From Desulfamplus sp. (GTDB taxonomy: Bacteria > Desulfobacterota > Desulfobacteria > Desulfobacterales > Desulfobacteraceae): a stretch of 64,000 nt of DNA. The stretch is from contig JADFZJ010000016.1 of NCBI GenBank assembly GCA_015232555.1, positions 1 through 64,000 on the forward strand, given 5' to 3'. The position numbers and the translations under genes were made by a program. This document shows positions 19,158-28,631 of this stretch, piece by piece. Each line of letters opens with the position of its first letter. The first letter of the stretch is position 1. The notes below the pieces were generated by a model. That model did no database searches, was not told the DNA's origin, and worked only from the letters and a program-made list of their open reading frames with translations.

Positions 19158-20399
19158 ATGCAAACAATAGCAGCAGATAAATCAGACGATTGCACCATAG
19201 ATTTAGAAAAGAACAGAGATAATTTTTCCACATTACAAAACGAGAACAAGGTTAATATGAAGATCATCTTTGCTCTCACTCTTGTTCATTTTACAGGAGA
19301 TTTCTACAGCTCCTTTTCAAGTCCTCTTATGCCTGTATTTGTGAATAAACTCTCGCTTTCTCTTGCACAGGTGGGATTTATAACTGGTCTTGTTCGTATT
19401 CTATCTTTTGTTATTCAGCCTTGTGTTGGCTATCTTGCAGATAGGTATCAGACTCGGGCATTTATCTTCTGTGGTCTGCTGTTTACTATCGTCTTTATTC
19501 CGTTATCAGGTATTGCAAACAATTACTACGTTCTTATGCTTGTGATGGCAATTGGTTCAGTTGGCTCTTCAATGTTTCATCCATCGGTTACAGGCATGGT
19601 TCCCCTTTACAGCGGCTCAAAAAAAGGTTTTGCTCTCTCTATTTTTAATACAGGCGGAACTTTTGCATTTGGAGTGGGACCCATCTTCATATCATGGTAT
19701 GTCGCCTCTTTTGGTTTAGAAAATATGCCTTTCACAATGGCAATAGGTTTTGTATTTTTCCTGATATGTGTTGCCTATATACCTATGCCTGTGAGCGAAG
19801 GATTTAAAAACACAGGTTTTATAGGCTCTTTAAAGGAGAGCATTGGTGATGTTTGGAAACCAATTGCCCTGATTTGGATGGTGATGGTATTGCGTTCTGT
19901 CGTGGCTCAGTCTTATATGACCTTTATGCCTGTTTATCTGTCCAAGCGTGGTCACGATCTGGTCTCTGTGGGAACTATTGTTGCCATTTTTATAATTGCA
20001 GGCACAATAAGCGGGCTTATTTCAGGGTATCTATCAGATAAAATAGGATACAAGAAGATATTTGCAGTTTCCAATATTATTATGATACCCGCAACTTTGA
20101 TATATCTCTATGTTCCTGGAAATTGGGTCTATTTAGGGGCTTTTATATCTGGCTTTTTTGTGTTTGCCTCCCTTCCTTTAGCAGTTGCAATGGCTCAGAC
20201 CCTTGCCCCAAAAGGGAGATCCATGGTCTCAAGTCTTATGATGGGGCTTGCTTATGGTCTTGGCGGTGTTGCATCGCCAATAGTAGGAAAACTTGCAGAT
20301 GTGTACTCAATAGAGTCAGTTCTATTTTATATTGCTTTTTTACCGTTAGTAAGCATTGTTCTTATTGCAAAATTTCCTGATGTTAGACCAGAAGAGTGA
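19158..20399 (+). CDS. MFS transporter, fosmidomycin-resistance (Fsr)-like
   Basis: 413 residues with about 12 membrane helices. The core starts MKIIFALTLVHFTGDFYSSF (Met at 19257) and contains FVIQPCVGYLADRYQTR, the family loop after helix 2. Fsr-type proteins are drug/proton antiporters of the inner membrane. A polar leader of 33 residues precedes the first helix if ATG 19158 is used. ATG 19257 has AAGG 5 nt upstream and is an attractive alternative start. It sits 61 nt after the PFL gene, probably in the same transcript. Confidence 0.82.
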   Translation: MQTIAADKSDDCTIDLEKNRDNFSTLQNENKVNMKIIFALTLVHFTGDFYSSFSSPLMPVFVNKLSLSLAQVGFITGLVRILSFVIQPCVGYLADRYQTRAFIFCGLLFTIVFIPLSGIANNYYVLMLVMAIGSVGSSMFHPSVTGMVPLYSGSKKGFALSIFNTGGTFAFGVGPIFISWYVASFGLENMPFTMAIGFVFFLICVAYIPMPVSEGFKNTGFIGSLKESIGDVWKPIALIWMVMVLRSVVAQSYMTFMPVYLSKRGHDLVSVGTIVAIFIIAGTISGLISGYLSDKIGYKKIFAVSNIIMIPATLIYLYVPGNWVYLGAFISGFFVFASLPLAVAMAQTLAPKGRSMVSSLMMGLAYGLGGVASPIVGKLADVYSIESVLFYIAFLPLVSIVLIAKFPDVRPEE

Positions 20400-20414
20400 T
20401 ATTAAAATTAGTTC

Positions 20415-21638
20415 TTAAGGTCGTACAATCAATCTCTGCCCGGGGTGTATTACACTTTTACTGGTAAAGTTGTTCAAACGAAGAAGAGCATCAAATGAAA
20501 GACCATAACTTTGGGCAATCCCTGTAAGGCTCTCTCCATTTTTGACAATATGGTATCGGTTGTTATTAGACTGCTGAACCAAATTTCTATTTTGACCAGA
20601 ACTTATAGAACTTTCCTTTTGAGATGGTGATGTCTGATATTGAGACGCAGCACTCTGATATCTTGAAAGCTCCTTTGAAAACTCCTGATAAAAAATTTTA
20701 TCCATGCCCTGAGGAATTAAAATCGAATATCTTCCGGGATCAAGATAATATCCTTTGATCTCTGGATTTAGGTCTTTAATCTCCTTAAAATAGCTTTTTG
20801 CTGCTTTAGCAATCAACGTAATAGGTATTCTTGTGGGACAATGGACCGTAACTTGTGCAAAATTAAGAACTGGATAATAGTCTTCGCGTGAGAAGTTAAA
20901 TCCATATTTTGCAGGATGTTCCATGATTTCCCGTGCCACAATTACCCTTAAAACATACCGTTGAGTCTCCAGCGGTAGATAGAGTTTGTAATAATCATAG
21001 ACCTCCTGCAAAGCCATCTCCCGTGCAAGACCGTTTTCACCCATATTGTAGGCTGCCAAAGCAAGAGGCCACGAGTTAAAGCGTATATAAAGTTTTCTAA
21101 AATAGTCACATGCTGCCCTTGTAGATTCAATCAGATTTTTTCTTGCATCAATATTGTCATCAAGTCGCAATCCATAATCCTTGCCTGTTCCGGGCATAAA
21201 CTGCCATGTTCCCACAGCACCTTTGTTTGAACCAGCATGTGCTCTCAAACCGCTTTCAATTACTGCAACATATTTTAAATCCAATGGCAGCCCGTACTCT
21301 TTAAGGATTTTATCAATATGGGGAAAGTATTGAGATGCCCGTTTTATCCACAATATAACCTGTGCCCTGTCCCAGAGAATAAGAAGCAGCTCCCTTTCAA
21401 GACGCTCTCTTACATCATGAATCTCAATTGGTATTCTGCTGCCGCAAAAATCTAATGAACCTGAATATTTTGCACTTTTTACAAGAGATGGGATCATCTC
21501 ACTATTTAAATTTGAGTAAGTTGTATTTAATTGATTTGGTCTGGTTGTAGTGTTTTTAGCAAAAGTTGATTCCTCTGCTAAAAGAGTTGATGTTGATAGA
21601 ATAATTATTTGTAGAGTAATATTCATTATAAATCGCAT
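20415..21638 (-). CDS. MltD-like lytic transglycosylase with LysM domain
   Basis: 407 residues. An N-terminal signal peptide (about residues 1-20) is followed by an SLT domain. Its motifs are YVAVIESGLRAHAGSNKGA (catalytic Glu about 119), GTWQFMPGTGKDYGL and ALAAYNMGENGL. A C-terminal LysM repeat begins YHIVKNGESLTGIAQSYGLS and ends at LIVRP. It should cleave peptidoglycan glycan strands in the periplasm. A Ser/Gln-rich linker precedes the LysM domain. MltD proteins often have two or more LysM repeats; only one is seen here. The gene faces away from the next gene across about 190 nt. Confidence 0.92.
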   Translation of the reverse strand: MRFIMNITLQIIILSTSTLLAEESTFAKNTTTRPNQLNTTYSNLNSEMIPSLVKSAKYSGSLDFCGSRIPIEIHDVRERLERELLLILWDRAQVILWIKRASQYFPHIDKILKEYGLPLDLKYVAVIESGLRAHAGSNKGAVGTWQFMPGTGKDYGLRLDDNIDARKNLIESTRAACDYFRKLYIRFNSWPLALAAYNMGENGLAREMALQEVYDYYKLYLPLETQRYVLRVIVAREIMEHPAKYGFNFSREDYYPVLNFAQVTVHCPTRIPITLIAKAAKSYFKEIKDLNPEIKGYYLDPGRYSILIPQGMDKIFYQEFSKELSRYQSAASQYQTSPSQKESSISSGQNRNLVQQSNNNRYHIVKNGESLTGIAQSYGLSFDALLRLNNFTSKSVIHPGQRLIVRP

Positions 21639-21830
21639 ACTAAAACTCCTTAAGATAAAAAGTTTATATTTTAACTTGAGATTTGATTATGTTAAAACAG
21701 CTTTAATTCAATTGATTTTTATTTGTGTTATATAATCAGCAAATTTTGAGTGCAAGAAAAATTAGTAATAGGTTTTCTTAGAGCCTGTTTAAATATTCAG
21801 GCTCTTAACGTATAGAGGATTTTAAAGCTC

Positions 21831-22622
21831 ATGTTTGGAAAAAAGAAAAAAAATGAACAGCCGCCACCGCCCCCTGAAATACCTCCTGTTGAAGAGAACA
21901 CTAAAGGTAAAAAAGGAAAAGGTGTAAATAAAAAAGGCGAAACTAAAGATTTAGTTCCAGTTATAGAAGTGCTACCACAGACGGTTGAGAAAAAAAAATT
22001 TAAATTTCTTCCTAAAAAACTACTCTCTAAGAAAGTCCTGTTTTTGCTGCTTACACTTATATCAGTTGGTATTGCAGCTTTTGTTGTCTATAAAATATAT
22101 TTTACTAAAAAAGATGCAGGTGTAGTTGAGAGGATTTATGTTCAACAAGAGCTTTCTAATGTTATCCTTGCCGAAGAGGTGATAAGATTCTCATTCGATT
22201 TTCTTCCCGAATTTTATGAGGCGACCGTTCTTTTTAACAGCGAAATCATTCTACTTGAAAATGAGGTAAAACGCCTTACTGCCCTTGGTGAAAAATTCCC
22301 AGATCAGATAAAAATTGCTGAAAAAGAGATAAAATTGATTGAAAAAGAGAAGAGTAAACTAAAGCAGACATACGACAAGTTAGAAAAAAGGGTTGAGGCT
22401 CTTTATGTCTCATATCAGGTTAATCAAGAGAGTGGATTTCAGCAGATTAAGGAGCAGAAAAATGATATTTCAACGGGAGCAAAAGAGGCTTTGTCTCCTG
22501 TATTAGAGCTGACAAAGAGAATACGAATGATAGCGGAAGCTGCACCAAAAGCACCTGAAGGTTTTATAAAAGGGAATATATATAAAATCAGAAAGCAGAT
22601 AGAGAAATTAATAGGCAGGTGA
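21831..22622 (+). CDS. Membrane-anchored coiled-coil protein, unknown function
   Basis: I do not recognise this 263-residue protein. The first 60 residues are Lys-rich with a run of prolines (PPPPPEIPP), suggesting a cytoplasmic tail. One membrane segment lies at about 69-90 (VLFLLLTLISVGIAAFVVY). The rest is charged and helical, with a predicted coiled coil at about 135-190 (repeated E/K heptads). One membrane pass with a long helical domain suggests a structural or envelope-associated role, but nothing specific can be claimed. It is a single-gene unit preceded by a TATAAT sequence at 21731 and followed by a C-rich intergenic stretch. Confidence 0.75.
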   Translation: MFGKKKKNEQPPPPPEIPPVEENTKGKKGKGVNKKGETKDLVPVIEVLPQTVEKKKFKFLPKKLLSKKVLFLLLTLISVGIAAFVVYKIYFTKKDAGVVERIYVQQELSNVILAEEVIRFSFDFLPEFYEATVLFNSEIILLENEVKRLTALGEKFPDQIKIAEKEIKLIEKEKSKLKQTYDKLEKRVEALYVSYQVNQESGFQQIKEQKNDISTGAKEALSPVLELTKRIRMIAEAAPKAPEGFIKGNIYKIRKQIEKLIGR

Positions 22623-22718
22623 TGTGTTACGCAAAGCCCCTCCCCAGCCCTCCCCCCTACTTATGGGGTGGGGGCGTGTAAGATGACTAAATAATTTTGG
22701 ATCGGTATTATAATAAAA
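22623..22718. other. C-rich/G-rich intergenic element
   Basis: At 22635-22675 a run of C-rich blocks (cccctccccagccctcc) is followed by ggggtggggg. It can partly pair as a hairpin and stands out from the AT-rich surroundings. It could terminate the preceding gene or be a dispersed element. No coding signal is visible. Confidence 0.4.
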
Positions 22719-22805
22719 ATTGAAAATCTTGGGACTGTAAATATCGGCAGTGGTATTCCTTCAACACTTATCGGCGATCCTCTGCGGCTTGGGCAGGTTT
22801 TATAA
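22719..22805 (+). pseudogene. Histidine-kinase HATPase fragment
   Basis: A short open stretch ending at TAA 22803-22805 reads IGSGIPSTLIGDPLRLGQVL. This is a classic N-box-proximal segment of hybrid histidine kinases (IP-x-L-GD-x-LRL-Q-x-L). Nothing upstream or downstream continues the domain, and there is no start codon in context. It is therefore a relic of a deleted or transferred kinase gene, next to tRNA-Gly. Confidence 0.7.
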
Positions 22806-22936
22806 ACAAGATTCAACCACAACCAAGGAAAAGCTCTGAAGAAACCAAAATTCTCTCTTGACAAGAATTGAGCTTCAATGTAAAAAGTCCACGTCTTTTT
22901 TAAAAGAGGTTCTTTTAGAAAAAGACTCTTTTGAGA

Positions 22937-23011
22937 GCGGGAATAACTCAGTGGTAGAGTGCGACCTTGCCAAGGTCGAAGTCGCGGGTTCAAATCCCGT
23001 TTCCCGCTCCA
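22937..23011 (+). tRNA. tRNA-Gly (anticodon GCC), CCA encoded
   Basis: A complete cloverleaf is readable. The acceptor arms are GCGGGAA and TTCCCGC, with a U discriminator and CCA encoded at 23009-23011. The D arm is CTC-AGTGGTA-GAG, the anticodon arm is CGACC-TTGCCAA-GGTCG and the T arm is GCGGG-TTCAAAT-CCCGT. The anticodon in the loop is GCC. Length is 75 nt including CCA. Confidence 0.96.
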
Positions 23012-23208
23012 TATTTCATAAATCTTCAAATTTTCTTATTTCAGTCTCCTCAAATGTTCTACCATCCTGCAGCATAAATCTTAATTTCCATGCTTTATTG
23101 ACACCCTCATTTATATCATGCAATAACCTTCAAATAAAAAATGCCATTATTATAATGCAGTTAATGGCGTACTACGCCCATTTAATCAGACGTAAAAGGA
23201 GTAAAAAA

Positions 23209-24834
23209 ATGCTGTCTGTTTCTACCTTCTCTGTCTATGACATGATCAAAAGGAATGCTCTACTTTTTCCAGACAAAACTGCTATTGTTGATGGTGAGAA
23301 ATCTTTCACTTTCAGTCAGTTTTTTGTTCAGGTGAACTCACTTGCCTCCACGCTTGCAGGATATGGAGTTAAGCCACGCCAGAGCGTTGCAGTTCTCTCT
23401 ATGAACAGAACCGAATATCTTGTTCTGTACGGTGCAACATCAGCGATTGGTGCTATTCTTGTGCCTCTGAATTGGCGTTTGTCAAACGATGAGCTTGCAT
23501 ATATTCTCAAAAATTCAGGCTCAAAAATTCTCTTTTGTGATTCAGTACAAAGCGAAAAGGCTTACGCGATAAAAGCATCATCAGAAAAAGAAACATCTGG
23601 ATTTGATGGTATTATAGTCAATTTTGATGATAAAAATTTAGATATAAAAAGCTCTGATATATCTGATTTTAAACCATTTTTTCACAATTCTGATGATATT
23701 TTTACCCTTATCTACACAGCCGCTGTTGCTGGAAAACCGAGAGGAGCAGCACTTTCTCATAACAACATCATTGCAGCCAACCTTCAAACCAGTCTTACCA
23801 TGAAAATCGATCAGTCAGATATCTATCTGAACATGCTGCCACTTTTCCACATCACAGGCATGAATCTGTCTCTTGCAGTGATGCAGATGGGAGGCAAAAA
23901 TGTGCTCATGGAGAAATTCAATGCACAAGAGGCACTTTCCACGATTGACCGAGAGAAAGTTACTGTAATGGGGAGTTTTCCCCCTATTCTTGTAAATCTT
24001 ATGGATGAGCTGGATAGGTTTAATACCAAAGAGCCTGATAAAACTAATTCAAATAATAAAGCAGAGATTCGGAAAGATAGTGCTGTTTATGACATCTCGT
24101 CGCTTAAAAACATAGTTGGGATAGATTCACCCGCAACTATCTGTAAATTCACGGAAAAAATATCCAGCAAATTCTGGATACTCTATGGACAGTGTGAGAC
24201 ATCAGGATTTGTAACGCTATCTGACGCATCAGAATGCCCTGGTTCAGCGGGTCGTCAATGCGGTATCTCAAATATGGCGATTGTTGATGCAAGCGATGTT
24301 GTTTTACCTTGCGGTCAAAGCGGTGAGATTGCTGTGCGTGGACCTCTTGTGTTTCAGGGATTTTGGAGAGGCAGCACTAATGACGCAGAGATTTTAAATT
24401 GCTGCAACATGACTAAGGAGGAGCTATATGACACTTCAACCATCAGAAATGGCTGGCATCACACAGGAGATGTTGGACATGTTGACTCTAAGGGATATCT
24501 CTGGTTTGAGGGGAGAAAACCAGAAAAGGAGCTAATTAAACCGGGTGGAGAGAATGTATATCCTGCTGAGGTTGAAAGTGTTATTTTAGAACACCCTGAT
24601 ATTGAAGAGACAAGTGTAATTGGAGTGCCTGACCCAAAGTTTGGCGAAGGTGTCAAGGCTGTCTGCAAGAAAAAATCTGATTCTGATTTGACTGCAAAAG
24701 AGCTGATTGAGTTTGTAGGTTCTCGTATTGCCCGATATAAAAAGCCCGGTTATGTTCAGTTTGTTGAGAGTCTGCCGAAAAACAGCGATGGTTCTATTGA
24801 TCGTAATAAAGTTAAAGAGCTTTATGGAAATTAA
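23209..24834 (+). CDS. AMP-dependent ligase (acyl-CoA synthetase family) with degenerate core motifs
   Basis: 541 residues with the ANL fold from FPDKTAIVDGEKSFTFSQF to a C-terminal domain containing WHHTGDVGHVDSKGYLWFEGR and GGENVYPAEVE. The start is ATG 23209 with AGGAG 6 nt upstream; the longer frame would run through tRNA-Gly. Two hallmark sites deviate. The phosphate loop normally TSGTTGxPKG reads TAAVAGKPRG, and the C-terminal catalytic lysine motif (PRT..GK) reads PKNSDGS. It may activate an unusual acid, or act through only the thioesterification half, or be inactive. An Asn/Lys-rich insert lies at about 269-298. It overlaps uvrC by 11 nt. Confidence 0.82.
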   Translation: MLSVSTFSVYDMIKRNALLFPDKTAIVDGEKSFTFSQFFVQVNSLASTLAGYGVKPRQSVAVLSMNRTEYLVLYGATSAIGAILVPLNWRLSNDELAYILKNSGSKILFCDSVQSEKAYAIKASSEKETSGFDGIIVNFDDKNLDIKSSDISDFKPFFHNSDDIFTLIYTAAVAGKPRGAALSHNNIIAANLQTSLTMKIDQSDIYLNMLPLFHITGMNLSLAVMQMGGKNVLMEKFNAQEALSTIDREKVTVMGSFPPILVNLMDELDRFNTKEPDKTNSNNKAEIRKDSAVYDISSLKNIVGIDSPATICKFTEKISSKFWILYGQCETSGFVTLSDASECPGSAGRQCGISNMAIVDASDVVLPCGQSGEIAVRGPLVFQGFWRGSTNDAEILNCCNMTKEELYDTSTIRNGWHHTGDVGHVDSKGYLWFEGRKPEKELIKPGGENVYPAEVESVILEHPDIEETSVIGVPDPKFGEGVKAVCKKKSDSDLTAKELIEFVGSRIARYKKPGYVQFVESLPKNSDGSIDRNKVKELYGN

Positions 24835-26866
24835 AGAAAAATATTATCTTGCACCTTCTGACCCCGGAGTTTATCTGATGAAAGATATTCGGGGGCGAAT
24901 TATTTATGTAGGAAAGGCAAGAAATCTTAAAAAGAGGCTTGCATCATACTTTATTAAAGAGTCTGGGCATGACCCAAAGACAACTCTGCTTATAAAAAAT
25001 ATTGTTGATTTTGATATTATTATAACTTCAACGGAAAACGAAGCACTTATCCTTGAATCAACTCTAATAAAAAAACATAAGCCTAAATATAATATCTTTC
25101 TAAAAGATGGGAAAAATTATCCTTGCTTTAGGATTGATTTGATGCAGAATTATCCTGTGTTGCAGGTTGTCAGAAAGATTAAAAATGATGGTGCTGTTTA
25201 TTTCGGTCCATATTCGTCAGGAAATAACATCAAAACAGTGCTAAGACAGGTGAACAAAATATTTAAACTTAGAAAATGCCGCGACAACACTTTCAACAAT
25301 AGGTCAAGACCCTGCATGCAGTTTCAGATTAAGGCGTGTTTAGGTCCTTGCTGCAACAATGTTCCAGTTATAGTTTATAAAAAGATAGTTGATGATGTAA
25401 CTCTGTTTCTCAAAGGGAGAGCTCCAAATTTAATAAAAAATCTTAGGCAAGAGATGGCACAAGAGGCAGAGAATGAGCAGTTTGAAAAGGCAGCTCAAAT
25501 AAGAGACACCATATTTGCAATTGAAAGAAGCCTTGAACAGCAGATTGCGGTTTCAGCAGACATGATGGACAGAGATGTTGTAGCATGTGCAAAATCAGAT
25601 CAGGGTAGGGCAGTGGTTACTCTTCTGTTTGTGCGGTCAGGCTATGTTGTAGGAACAGAGCACCACTCGTTTGATGTTGAATTAAATTTAAATGTTTTTA
25701 ATAGTGAGAATAGTGGGAGTGATACTGCCCGAATAATCGAGGCATTTTTAAAGCAGTACTATCAGGTCAGCGAAAGTCAAACACATCATAAACTTACAGA
25801 ACAAAATTGCCAGACCAGTAAGAATCAAAATTATCAGACAACCAGATTTATTCCATCTCAAATACTTGTGGCAGAAGACTTTGAAGACAGAAACCTGCTT
25901 GAAGATACGCTCAGTTCTGCAAAGGATAGAAAAGTCAATATTTTAGTGCCTGAAAAAGGTGAAAAGAGGCGTATTGTTGAGATGGCAATTAACAACGCTG
26001 AAAGAGAACTTCAATCTGTAATATCAAGAAACAGTGAAAGCAGGGAGACTCTGTCAACTCTTCAAAAACTCCTCGACATGGAAAATTATCCTGAAAGAAT
26101 TGAGTGTTTTGACAACTCTAACATTGCTGGAACCGATCCTGTCTCTTCAATGGTGGTTTTTATAAACGGAGAGCCTGCAAAGTCACTTTATCGCAAGTTT
26201 ATCATAAGAGACGTACAGGGGCATGATGACTATGCCTATATGACAGAGGTGCTTACGAGACGGTTTAAGAGATATAATAAGCAATCTAACAGCAGCTCTA
26301 ATAAACAATATAAAAGTAACTCTAACAAAAAAAGTGATACTGATAAAATTGATAAGGTGGATAAAAGCCTTGTTAGTTTCCCTGACCTTTTAATTGTTGA
26401 TGGCGGTAAAGGTCAGCTTGCAATGGCAACCGCGGTTTTGGCAGAGTTGGAATTGACAAGTTCAGGATTAAAAGAGCGGATCAAGGTGATTGGGCTTGCA
26501 AAAAAAGATTCTGAAAAGGGTGAACTTTATGACAAGGTTTATGTTCAAGGCAGAAGTAATCCATTGAATATGACTCAATCTTCTCAGTCAATTAAGGCTT
26601 TGTATATTCTTCAGCGGCTGAGAGATGAAGCTCACCGTTTTGCCATCACCTTTCAGAGACAAAGGCGGGCAAAACGGGCTGAAACTTCGTTTTTAGAAGG
26701 CATTACTGGTATTGGAAAGAAGAGAAAGGCTATGCTGCTTGCCCATTTTAAAGGTTTAACTGCTATGAAAAAAGCAACGGTGGAAGAGATTGCAGCTCTT
26801 CCAAGTATGTCTTATGGTTCGGCAGATGCGTTGGTTAAGGCAATTCTTGCCAGGTCAACCACATGA
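24824..26866 (+). CDS. uvrC: UvrABC excinuclease subunit C
   Basis: 680 residues. The order is an N-terminal GIY-YIG nuclease domain (PGVYLMKDIRGRIIYVGKARN) and a Cys-containing middle region (CMQFQIKACLGPC). A UVR helix pair (NEQFEKAAQIRDTIFAIE), the RNase-H-like nuclease (IECFDNSNIAGTDPVSSMVVF; LLIVDGGKGQL) and C-terminal helix-hairpin-helix motifs follow. It makes the dual incisions in nucleotide excision repair. ATG 24824 gives the normal N-terminus and overlaps the ligase gene by 11 nt. Two polar inserts (about 311-341, Gln/Asn/Thr; about 483-515, Ser/Asn/Lys) lengthen it beyond the usual 600-620. Confidence 0.95.
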   Translation: MEIKEKYYLAPSDPGVYLMKDIRGRIIYVGKARNLKKRLASYFIKESGHDPKTTLLIKNIVDFDIIITSTENEALILESTLIKKHKPKYNIFLKDGKNYPCFRIDLMQNYPVLQVVRKIKNDGAVYFGPYSSGNNIKTVLRQVNKIFKLRKCRDNTFNNRSRPCMQFQIKACLGPCCNNVPVIVYKKIVDDVTLFLKGRAPNLIKNLRQEMAQEAENEQFEKAAQIRDTIFAIERSLEQQIAVSADMMDRDVVACAKSDQGRAVVTLLFVRSGYVVGTEHHSFDVELNLNVFNSENSGSDTARIIEAFLKQYYQVSESQTHHKLTEQNCQTSKNQNYQTTRFIPSQILVAEDFEDRNLLEDTLSSAKDRKVNILVPEKGEKRRIVEMAINNAERELQSVISRNSESRETLSTLQKLLDMENYPERIECFDNSNIAGTDPVSSMVVFINGEPAKSLYRKFIIRDVQGHDDYAYMTEVLTRRFKRYNKQSNSSSNKQYKSNSNKKSDTDKIDKVDKSLVSFPDLLIVDGGKGQLAMATAVLAELELTSSGLKERIKVIGLAKKDSEKGELYDKVYVQGRSNPLNMTQSSQSIKALYILQRLRDEAHRFAITFQRQRRAKRAETSFLEGITGIGKKRKAMLLAHFKGLTAMKKATVEEIAALPSMSYGSADALVKAILARSTT

Positions 26867-26907
26867 AAGAAACAAAATGTTGACACTTCACAAGAAAATG
26901 GAGTAAC

Positions 26908-26936
26908 TATACAGTTTTTTCAATGTCTGTTATAAT
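26908..26936 (+). promoter_or_regulatory. Candidate sigma-70 promoter for lysS
   Basis: The -35-like TATACA (26908-26913) and a perfect -10 TATAAT (26931-26936) are 17 nt apart, about 50 nt before ATG 26989. Confidence 0.5.
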
Positions 26937-26988
26937 TAGAAATTTACTATTAAATTAATTTAAAGAGATTTTAAGAAAGATATATAAA

Positions 26989-28536
26989 ATGGAAGAATCA
27001 AGTACACTTCTCAAAGCAAGAAAAGACAAGATGAACGAACTCAAAGAGAGTGGAGTTAATCTCTATCCCAATGATTTTAAAGTATCCAACACCATTGGAG
27101 AGCTTCATCAATTTACGCAGATTTCATCCGAAACATTGGGAGAAAAAGAGATTATCCTTGGAGAGCACGGAACACCCTTCTCTGTGGCAGGCAGAATGAT
27201 GGCTGTCAATAATTTTGGCAAGTCATCTTTTATCAGGTTTAAAGACAGAACCGGTCAGATACAGGCATACGTTCAAAAGAATTTTGTTGGAGCTGATGGT
27301 TATGCTGTTTTCAAAAAACTTGATATCGGTGATTTTATCGGAATCGAGGGACCTCTTTTCCAGACAAAAACAGGTGAGTGGACTCTGCTTGCAAAGAATC
27401 TTAGGCTTCTGTCCAAATCGGTAAGACCTCTGCCTGAAAAATATCATGGAATCAAAGACCCTGAAAAGCGATACCGTCAAAGATATCTTGACCTTATTAT
27501 GAACGAGCAGGCAAGAGATATCTTTATAAAGCGCAGCAAAATTGTCAGCACAATGAGGAAATTTTTTGAAGAAAGAGATTTTATGGAAGTTGAAACTCCC
27601 ATGATGCAGCCACTTCCGGGGGGAGCTGAAGCCACACCTTTCAAGACATGGCACAATGCTTTGGGTATGGAGCTTTTTTTGAGGATTGCACCAGAGCTTT
27701 ATCTTAAACGCCTTGTGGTTGGCGGATTTGAGAAGGTTTTTGAGATTAACAGAAATTTTAGAAATGAGGGTGTCTCAACTCGGCACAATCCTGAATTTAC
27801 AATGGTCGAGTTTTATCAGGCATACTCAACTTACGAAGATTTGATGGATATGACAGAAGAGATGTTCAGAACCATTGCAATGGAAGTGAATGGAACTTTT
27901 CAGGTTGAATATCAAGGAGAGGTCATTGACTTTAGAGGTATTGACAATCAGGGCAATATTGTGAAAGAACCTGATGCTCAAAATGGCGGTAAATGGCGGC
28001 GTATCTCAATGATTGAATCGTTGACCACAATCGGCGGTATTGACAGTGCAATTATTGGTGATTCTGAAAAGCTGCTTGAAGTTGCTGATCAAAAGGGCAT
28101 CAAGATTACCAAAAAAGAGCGTTATGGAAAAATTCTTACAAAACTCTTTGATGCACTTGTTGAGCCAAAGCTGATTCAGCCGACATTTATAACTGGATAT
28201 CCTGTCGAAGTGTCGCCTTTATCAAGAAAGAGCGATACAAATCCAGAACTGACTGATAGATTTGAGCTTTTTATTGCGGGCAGAGAGATTGCAAACGGAT
28301 TTTCTGAAATAAATGACCCTGCTGATCAATATGAAAGGTTTTTGCAGCAGGTATCTCAAAGAACCGAAGGTGATACAGAGGCTCATATTATGGATTCTGA
28401 CTATGTTGAGGCTCTTGAGTATGGTATGCCGCCGACTGCTGGCGAGGGTATCGGCATAGACCGTCTTGTAATGCTTCTTACAGATTCCCCTTCTATCAGA
28501 GAGGTTATTTTGTTTCCTCACATGAAAAATGTTTAA
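26989..28536 (+). CDS. lysS: Lysyl-tRNA synthetase, class II
   Basis: 515 residues. It has an N-terminal OB-fold anticodon domain (about 55-160), a class II catalytic core with motif 2 FRNEGVSTRHNPEFTMVEFY near 257-276, and motif 3 GEGIGIDRLVMLLTDSPSIREV near the C-terminus. It charges tRNA-Lys. The length is normal and I see no low-complexity insert, although there is a modest expansion near 310-325 (DNQGNIVKEPDAQNGG). It is likely transcribed from its own promoter. The following lolC gene starts 96 nt downstream. Confidence 0.97.
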   Translation: MEESSTLLKARKDKMNELKESGVNLYPNDFKVSNTIGELHQFTQISSETLGEKEIILGEHGTPFSVAGRMMAVNNFGKSSFIRFKDRTGQIQAYVQKNFVGADGYAVFKKLDIGDFIGIEGPLFQTKTGEWTLLAKNLRLLSKSVRPLPEKYHGIKDPEKRYRQRYLDLIMNEQARDIFIKRSKIVSTMRKFFEERDFMEVETPMMQPLPGGAEATPFKTWHNALGMELFLRIAPELYLKRLVVGGFEKVFEINRNFRNEGVSTRHNPEFTMVEFYQAYSTYEDLMDMTEEMFRTIAMEVNGTFQVEYQGEVIDFRGIDNQGNIVKEPDAQNGGKWRRISMIESLTTIGGIDSAIIGDSEKLLEVADQKGIKITKKERYGKILTKLFDALVEPKLIQPTFITGYPVEVSPLSRKSDTNPELTDRFELFIAGREIANGFSEINDPADQYERFLQQVSQRTEGDTEAHIMDSDYVEALEYGMPPTAGEGIGIDRLVMLLTDSPSIREVILFPHMKNV

Positions 28537-28631
28537 TATTTTATATGTAAGTCTTTTAACTGACTTTCATCTCTCGTTGTGTAAGTTATTGCATGGGTGT
28601 TATAGTAATTCACCATAGGAAATAAAAATCA

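Noticed and set aside
22661-23029. Minus-strand ORF of about 122 residues
   Set aside because: It runs antisense through tRNA-Gly and the kinase relic. Composition and position mark it as a shadow.
22858-23208. N-terminal extension of the AMP-ligase
   Set aside because: It would translate through the tRNA gene. ATG 23209 has a proper AGGAG site and begins at the normal domain start.
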